35,955 nt of DNA from Candidatus Rifleibacteriota bacterium (GTDB lineage Bacteria; Muiribacteriota; Ozemobacteria; Ozemobacterales; Ozemobacteraceae). The notes under the pieces are model-generated. The model did not search any database. It was not told the DNA's origin and saw nothing but the letters and a program-made list of their open reading frames with translations. The stretch's first letter is position 1; each line of letters opens with the position of its first letter. This document shows, piece by piece, positions 31,854 through 35,955 of this stretch. The stretch covers positions 1-35,955 of the forward strand of contig JAHISQ010000079.1 of the NCBI GenBank assembly GCA_018818125.1, written 5' to 3'. Position numbers and translations under genes: made by a program.

Positions 31854-32573
31854 TTACTGCGGCAGAATTTTAACCGCCTGACTGGCGATGCAGAGGTTAC
31901 CGGCCATATCAGCGAGAGTTGCGTGGGTATAGTCGATTTCGACGCTGTCGGAGCCAGGCACAAAAGCATCGTTAACCAGTACGTTGTAAACGAGAGTCCT
32001 GCTGGCAACCATCTTGAGAGATGGTGCGCTGAACAACCCGTCAAATGCAGTTGAAGTTCCATTAACTACAATATAGCCATTGATCGCGGCATTGTTCAAG
32101 GCTGCATCCAGATTGCTGAGTTTCCTGCTGAAAGTCAGCTGGATTGTGTCGGAAGCATTCTGAATGTCAACCGCACCCGATTGATTGCGATCTACCCATT
32201 TGGCGCTTACAAGAGCCAATGGCGGCTGATACGGTCCCTGGATATTGTCTTCAGTTGACGCAGTGTCGCGGTCTGGTCCACCAGAGATAACGAGACCTGA
32301 ATCGGTTGCAACTAAATAGGGTCTACCCCATGGGTCGATAGGTGCTTTGTTAAGGTAGCGACCAGTAAGATCTTCAACCGTGCCCTTGACGTATTCGCCT
32401 TCGCGTGTTTCATAAACTGCGAGAGCTCTGGCGATTTCTTCGAGGTCGGTCTTGGCCTTTGCGATGCGGGATTCTTCAACATAGTTCTGCACATACGGAA
32501 TCGCTGCGCCTGCCAGTACTGCCAGAATTGTAATAACAACAAGAAGCTCAATAAGTGTAAAACCTTTTTTCAT
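31854..32573 (-). CDS. GspG-like pseudopilin, array member 5
   Basis: 239 residues. Leader MKKG, then FTLIELLVVITILAVLAGAAIPYV; helix RIAKAKTDLEEIARALAVYETREG; LTGRYLNKAPIDPWGRPYL; SGGPDRDTASTEDNIQGPYQPPLAL; loop WVDRNQSGAVD; TIQLTFSRKL; a C-terminal beta domain with VNDAFVPGSDSVEIDY and DMAGNLCIASQ. DPWG and the acidic loop recall the calcium-binding region of GspG major pseudopilins; the extra domain resembles SbsA/Big_5-type Ig folds. About 94% identical in protein to the next gene upstream (32589-33308), with many silent DNA differences. 15 nt separate the two, so they are cotranscribed. The assembly machine is not encoded here. Confidence 0.9.
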   Translation of the reverse strand: MKKGFTLIELLVVITILAVLAGAAIPYVQNYVEESRIAKAKTDLEEIARALAVYETREGEYVKGTVEDLTGRYLNKAPIDPWGRPYLVATDSGLVISGGPDRDTASTEDNIQGPYQPPLALVSAKWVDRNQSGAVDIQNASDTIQLTFSRKLSNLDAALNNAAINGYIVVNGTSTAFDGLFSAPSLKMVASRTLVYNVLVNDAFVPGSDSVEIDYTHATLADMAGNLCIASQAVKILPQ

Positions 32574-32588
32574 AAGATTTCTCCTGGA

Positions 32589-33308
32589 TTATTGTGGCAG
32601 AATTACTACTGGCTGGCTTGCGATACAGAGGTTGCCCGCCATGTCGGCAAGAGTTGCGTGAGTGTAGTCGATTTCGATGCTGTCTGAGCCTGGCACGAAA
32701 GCATCATTTACCAGCACATTGTAAACGAGAGTTCTGCTGGCGACCATTTTAAGGGAAGTGTCCTCAAACAGTCCGTTAAAAGCAGTTGATGTTCCATTTA
32801 CCACAAAATAGTTGTTGATAGCAGCAACACTCAAAGCAGCATCCAGATTGCTCAGCTTTCTACTGAAAGTCAACTGAATAGTATCAGAAGAGTTCTGGGT
32901 GTCAACTGCACCTGACTGGTTTCTATCTACCCATTTGGCGCTTACGAGAGCGAGGGGTGGCTGATAGGGTCCCTGAATATTGTCTTCTGTTGAAGCCGTG
33001 TTGCGATCGGGGCCGCCGGATATAACCAGCCCCGAATCTGTAGCGACCAGGTATGGTCTTCCCCAAGGATCAATAGGTGCTTTGTTAAGATAGCGGCCGG
33101 TTAAGTCTTCGACGGTACCTTTGATATATTCGCCTTCGCGGGTTTCGTAAACGGCGAGAGCTCTGGCAATCTCTTCGAGGTCAGTTTTTGCCTTGGCTAT
33201 GCGAGATTCCTCTACGTAGTTTTGAACATAGGGAATTGCTGCTCCGGCTAGCACGGCCAGGATAGTTATAACAACGAGAAGTTCAATAAGCGTGAAGCCT
33301 TTTTTCAT
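32589..33308 (-). CDS. GspG-like pseudopilin, array member 4
   Basis: 239 residues, the twin of the 31854 gene. The first 135 residues differ at only four or so positions; most changes fall in the C-terminal domain (AALSVAAINNYF, GLFEDTSLK against AALNNAAINGYI, GLFSAPSLK). Leader MKKG, PIDPWGRPY, WVDRNQSGAVD and the final NLCIASQPVVILPQ are kept. Located 12-15 nt from neighbours on both sides, inside one transcript. Two near-equal subunits kept side by side suggest high dose or alternating subunits in one filament. Confidence 0.9.
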   Translation of the reverse strand: MKKGFTLIELLVVITILAVLAGAAIPYVQNYVEESRIAKAKTDLEEIARALAVYETREGEYIKGTVEDLTGRYLNKAPIDPWGRPYLVATDSGLVISGGPDRNTASTEDNIQGPYQPPLALVSAKWVDRNQSGAVDTQNSSDTIQLTFSRKLSNLDAALSVAAINNYFVVNGTSTAFNGLFEDTSLKMVASRTLVYNVLVNDAFVPGSDSIEIDYTHATLADMAGNLCIASQPVVILPQ

Positions 33309-33321
33309 GACGGTTCCCCTA

Positions 33322-34044
33322 TTATTGTGGAAGAATGAGCACGGGTTGACTACCTATGCATTGATTCGCAGCCGGGTCCAGGAGTGTAACATGATTGGAA
33401 TAGATCTGTATGCTGTCAGAACCGGGCACAAACGCGTCATTCACCAATACATTGTAAACGACAGTTCTGCTTGCAACTATTTTTGCTGAGGATTCGGCAA
33501 ACAGAGTTGCAAAAGCCGTAGTCGTACCGATCACATTAAAATAAGTATTTGCAGACGTAGTAAACAAGGCCTGAGTCGAGGGTGCAAATAATCGGCTGAA
33601 GGTAAGCTGAATTGTGTCGCTTGAGTTTTGTATGTCGACTGCCCCGGACTGATTGCGATCTACCCATTTAACGTTGACAAGAGCCATCGGCGGTTGATAA
33701 GGGCCCTGGATGTTATCTTCAGTTGTAGCAGTGTCACGGTCGGGCCCACCGGAGACAACGAGACCAGAGGCAGTAGCAATTAGATATGGCCTGCCCCATG
33801 GATCGATGGGAGCTTTGTTCAGATAGCGACCAGTCAGATCTGATACTGTGCCCTTTTTATAGTCACCCTCTCTCGTCTCATACACGGCAAGAGCTCGGGC
33901 GATTTCTTCGAGGTCGGTTTTAGCCTTGGCGATGCGTGATTCGGCTACGTAGTTCTGCACATAGGGCAGAGCCGCGCCAGCCAGAATTGCCAGGATCGTG
34001 ATGACCACCAGCAGTTCGATCAGTGTGAAACCTTTTCTTGTCAT
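33322..34044 (-). CDS. GspG-like pseudopilin, array member 3
   Basis: 240 residues. Leader MTRKG, then FTLIELLVVITILAILAGAALPYV; N-terminal 150 residues very close to the two following genes, with PIDPWGRPYL and WVDRNQSGAVDIQNSSDTIQLTF. The C-terminal domain diverges between about residues 155 and 195 (LFAPSTQALFTTSANTYF), then returns to similarity at VVYNVLVNDAFVPGSDSI and QCIGSQPVLILPQ. So filament-forming parts are constant and an exposed patch varies. ATG 34044 has AAGGAG about 12 nt upstream. 28 nt from the previous gene and 13 from the next. Confidence 0.9.
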   Translation of the reverse strand: MTRKGFTLIELLVVITILAILAGAALPYVQNYVAESRIAKAKTDLEEIARALAVYETREGDYKKGTVSDLTGRYLNKAPIDPWGRPYLIATASGLVVSGGPDRDTATTEDNIQGPYQPPMALVNVKWVDRNQSGAVDIQNSSDTIQLTFSRLFAPSTQALFTTSANTYFNVIGTTTAFATLFAESSAKIVASRTVVYNVLVNDAFVPGSDSIQIYSNHVTLLDPAANQCIGSQPVLILPQ

Positions 34045-34072
34045 AACTTATTTTTTCTCCTTATGAGAGTTC

Positions 34073-34816
34073 TTACCTTGCAGAGAATATTAGCATCGGC
34101 TGACTGGCAATACACATATTGCCGGTGCCCGACGCGAGGTCGCGAATGCCCGTGCCGCTATTGATCCAGAACGTGTCGCTGCCAGGTGCAAAGACGTCAA
34201 TTGCGCTGGTTGCGAAAGAAATAGTAACTAAATTGCCGGAACTGTCAAGACTGATTTCGTTCCATGCCATTGAGGTGGCAATGCTGTTGGGGCTTGACCA
34301 GCCGAAGTATGTGTCGGGGGCGGCTACAGGAGGAGTGATTGCTACGCTGTTACTGGCAATTTTGCGAGAAAAATACAATTGGAGATAATCGCGTGTATTT
34401 TGTGTATCAACAGCTCCAGACTGATTGGCATCTACCCATTTTACACTAACCAGTGCCAGCGGTGGCTGATAGTTGCTGACAATGTCGTCAGATGTGTAGT
34501 CGATGCGGTCGGGCCCGGATGAAAAGACTATGCCAGTGCCGGTGGCCACGACAAAAGGTTTGCCCCAGGGGTCAATCGGTGATGAGTTGAGATAGCGGCC
34601 AGTGAGCAGGCTGACGTCTTTGGCATTGTAAGAGCCTTCGCGGGTTTCATATATTGCCAGGGCATTCTTGATTTCGTCGAGATCTGACTTTGCTTTGCTG
34701 ATACGACTTTCGGCAACGTAACCCTGCACGTATGGAAGCGCTGCGCCAACCAGAATGGCGATGATGGTTATTACCACCAGGAGCTCAATAAGTGTAAACG
34801 CTGCTTTATGTCGCAA
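34073..34816 (-). CDS. GspG-like pseudopilin, array member 2
   Basis: 247 residues from a TTG start at 34816, which has AAAGGA 8 nt upstream and gives a normal short leader, MRHKA, before FTLIELLVVITIIAILVGAALPYV. The residue before the cleavage point is Ala instead of the usual Gly, which prepilin peptidases tolerate less well. Then RISKAKSDLDEIKNALAIYETREG, SSPIDPWGKPF, SSGPDRIDYTSDDIVSNYQPPLAL, loop WVDANQSGAVD and a longer C-terminal domain ending NMCIASQPMLIFSAR. The frame stays open upstream to 34879 (ATA-rich, no leader-like features). It is probably the first gene of the four-gene tandem unit. Confidence 0.85.
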   Translation of the reverse strand: MRHKAAFTLIELLVVITIIAILVGAALPYVQGYVAESRISKAKSDLDEIKNALAIYETREGSYNAKDVSLLTGRYLNSSPIDPWGKPFVVATGTGIVFSSGPDRIDYTSDDIVSNYQPPLALVSVKWVDANQSGAVDTQNTRDYLQLYFSRKIASNSVAITPPVAAPDTYFGWSSPNSIATSMAWNEISLDSSGNLVTISFATSAIDVFAPGSDTFWINSGTGIRDLASGTGNMCIASQPMLIFSAR

Positions 34817-35133
34817 GTTGCCGTTCCTTTCGTGATCCAAACTCAATCTTATAATATTAGCATAGATTTTTAAAATCATATAAATTTTTTTCGTTCAGGA
34901 TAAATAAAGATTTCTTTATATTATAACGCAAATTTCGTACCTGATCTAGAATTGGTATTGGTAGATTTTGCGGCCGCTCTCAATGACAAGTCTCTGTGTT
35001 TGCTGGCCCAGTCTGCAAAATCGTGCTTTGATCGCCATGGGTAGGAGTAAGATGGTTGCGGCTAAAATGACTCAGCCGGGAATTCTTCCGCACTAAAATA
35101 GATGATTCTTTATTATTCATGTGAAAAATTCCA
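34817..35133. other. AT-rich intergenic region upstream of the tandem pseudopilins
   Basis: 317 nt without a gene. Bases 34840-34935 are very AT-rich and should hold the - strand promoter of the four-gene unit. A TATAAT lies at 34925-34920 (-) but no good -35 hexamer is at the right distance. ATAAAG/CTTTAT (about 34905-34920) is a weak AT-rich hairpin. Confidence 0.5.
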
Positions 35134-35919
35134 TTATTTTTTCCGCTTCTCAATTATGACGCCTTCCTGGCGTTGCAATGACTGAGGTTTTGGTGACATA
35201 TCAACAATGCTCTCAATATACTCTCTTGCCAACAGTCTGGTCTCTCCGGTTACCAAGGTCGGTGCTATCGGCGACGAAAACTCAATGCGGGCGCTGAAGG
35301 CGTTGTCACCCGGCTTGATAATTGCTGAACCCAATGCCTTTTCAGGACTGGTGGTTTCGAAGTCTACGACAATCGGGTTGTTAAGCTGTGCTGGGCGCGA
35401 AAAACGCACCTCAATATAGTCGCCATAGTCAATCTGATTGTTCATATTGCAGTCTACGTGCTCGGCACGTGTAATAAAAAATGCCGCCGGCATATACGAC
35501 AAGACAATATCGTCTGACGAGGTTGCTACAGTAGTTGTCTGTGGCACGCCGTCGGGGCCGTTCGAATAAACCAGACCCAGGTCGGGGGCATGCCGATAGT
35601 AGTTCCCCCAAGGGTCACGCGGTGGCTCTTTTTCGAGATAGTTGCCGACGAATGGCCCGAGTTGCTGTGGCGAAAAGGTGTCGATTGTAAAATTGCGACC
35701 TTCGCGGATGTTGTAAAGTCTTACGGCCTTGACCAGTTCATCGATATCAGCGCGCGCCCGGGTAATTTTGGCGGTCGCAATGTGACGCTTGTATTCCTCG
35801 ACCGCGAAAATAAGCAACGCAGAGATGATCAGCAGACTGACCAGCAGTTCCATAAGCATGAAGCCGCTGTCTCGGACTGCCGGGCGTTGTATTCTGGAAT
35901 TCTCTGGTCGAGGGTTCAT
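35134..35919 (-). CDS. GspG-like pseudopilin, array member 1 (divergent)
   Basis: 261 residues. A longer, charged leader (MNPRPENSRIQRPAVRDSG) precedes FMLMELLVSLLIISALLIFAVEEY, with Gly at -1 and Glu at +5. The layout is kept: ITRARADIDELVKAVRLYNIREG, PPRDPWGNYY, YSNGPDG, SSDDIVLSYMP, loop HVDCNMNNQIDYGD, VRFSRPA, then a beta domain. It ends in a basic, hydrophilic tail (EGVIIEKRKK) instead of the Cys-containing end of the others. ATG 35919 has AGGA 7 nt upstream. The frame is open back to the window edge through a Ser-Thr repeat, but no better start is visible. Possibly a minor or tip subunit. Confidence 0.85.
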   Translation of the reverse strand: MNPRPENSRIQRPAVRDSGFMLMELLVSLLIISALLIFAVEEYKRHIATAKITRARADIDELVKAVRLYNIREGRNFTIDTFSPQQLGPFVGNYLEKEPPRDPWGNYYRHAPDLGLVYSNGPDGVPQTTTVATSSDDIVLSYMPAAFFITRAEHVDCNMNNQIDYGDYIEVRFSRPAQLNNPIVVDFETTSPEKALGSAIIKPGDNAFSARIEFSSPIAPTLVTGETRLLAREYIESIVDMSPKPQSLQRQEGVIIEKRKK

Positions 35920-35936
35920 TTCATTATCCTGTCTTC

Positions 35937-35955
35937 TCGTGCTCGTGCTCGTGCT
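35937..35955. repeat. Hexanucleotide tandem repeat at the window edge
   Basis: Three TCGTGC units plus one base, running off the right edge. On the - strand they read Ser-Thr repeats in frame with the 35134-35919 gene upstream of its ATG, probably by chance. A slippage-prone upstream element cannot be excluded without the next bases. Confidence 0.6.

Overview
The window looks like a chromosomal segment of a diderm (Gram-negative-type) bacterium. The signs are an LptA/OstA-like LPS-transport protein, GspG-like (type II secretion) pseudopilins, a predicted outer-membrane beta-barrel cytochrome and an MutL of the endonuclease type. Haem is apparently made by the siroheme-dependent (Ahb) route, which is typical of anaerobes. 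The mix of Ahb genes, many pseudopilins and a giant repeat-rich papain-like protein reminds me of uncultured lineages such as Riflebacteria/Ozemobacteria. That placement is a low-confidence guess from recollection.

Layout. Bases 1-5231 (+) hold the 3' part of a giant secreted protein: eleven exactly 261-bp repeats, a twelfth divergent one, a CARDB domain, and papain-family (C1A) segments in an abnormal order. Bases 5401-9751 (+) are a tightly coupled haem operon, hemB-ahbD-ahbA-ahbB-hemL, ending in a bidirectional terminator shared with a lone pseudopilin gene (9819-10667, -). Bases 11140-15281 (-) encode a secreted TPR protein, a small four-helix membrane protein and a BON/zinc-ribbon protein with a long proline-rich tail. 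Bases 15421-22612 (-) form a close-packed operon read as Ski2-like helicase, tsaE, tsaB, tsaD, mutL, miaA. Its theme is tRNA A37 modification (t6A and i6A) plus mismatch repair. An lptA-like gene with a near-consensus promoter and a predicted leaderless transcript lies upstream (22907-23608, -), separated by a tandem hairpin repeat. glgP (24060-26621, +) and the haem-binding beta-barrel protein (26697-27611, -) converge on a strong shared terminator.

Bases 27612-30105 are accessory DNA: a ParE-type toxin with its antitoxin, a PD-(D/E)XK (Rpn-type) protein with an internal deletion, two copies of an already broken higA-like antitoxin gene, and other decayed repeats. Bases 30106-35919 (-) carry seven consecutive genes for a pseudopilin family. 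Each has a prepilin leader, a GspG-like DPWG region, an acidic EF-hand-like loop and a C-terminal beta-rich domain. An eighth member is the lone gene at 9819. No assembly ATPase, platform protein or secretin gene is present, so the machine they serve is elsewhere.

The strongest candidates for something undescribed are the pseudopilin array and the papain-like protein whose catalytic Asn segment precedes its Cys and His segments. A dispersed 57-nt double-hairpin repeat occurs at three separate places. No tRNA, rRNA or CRISPR array was seen.
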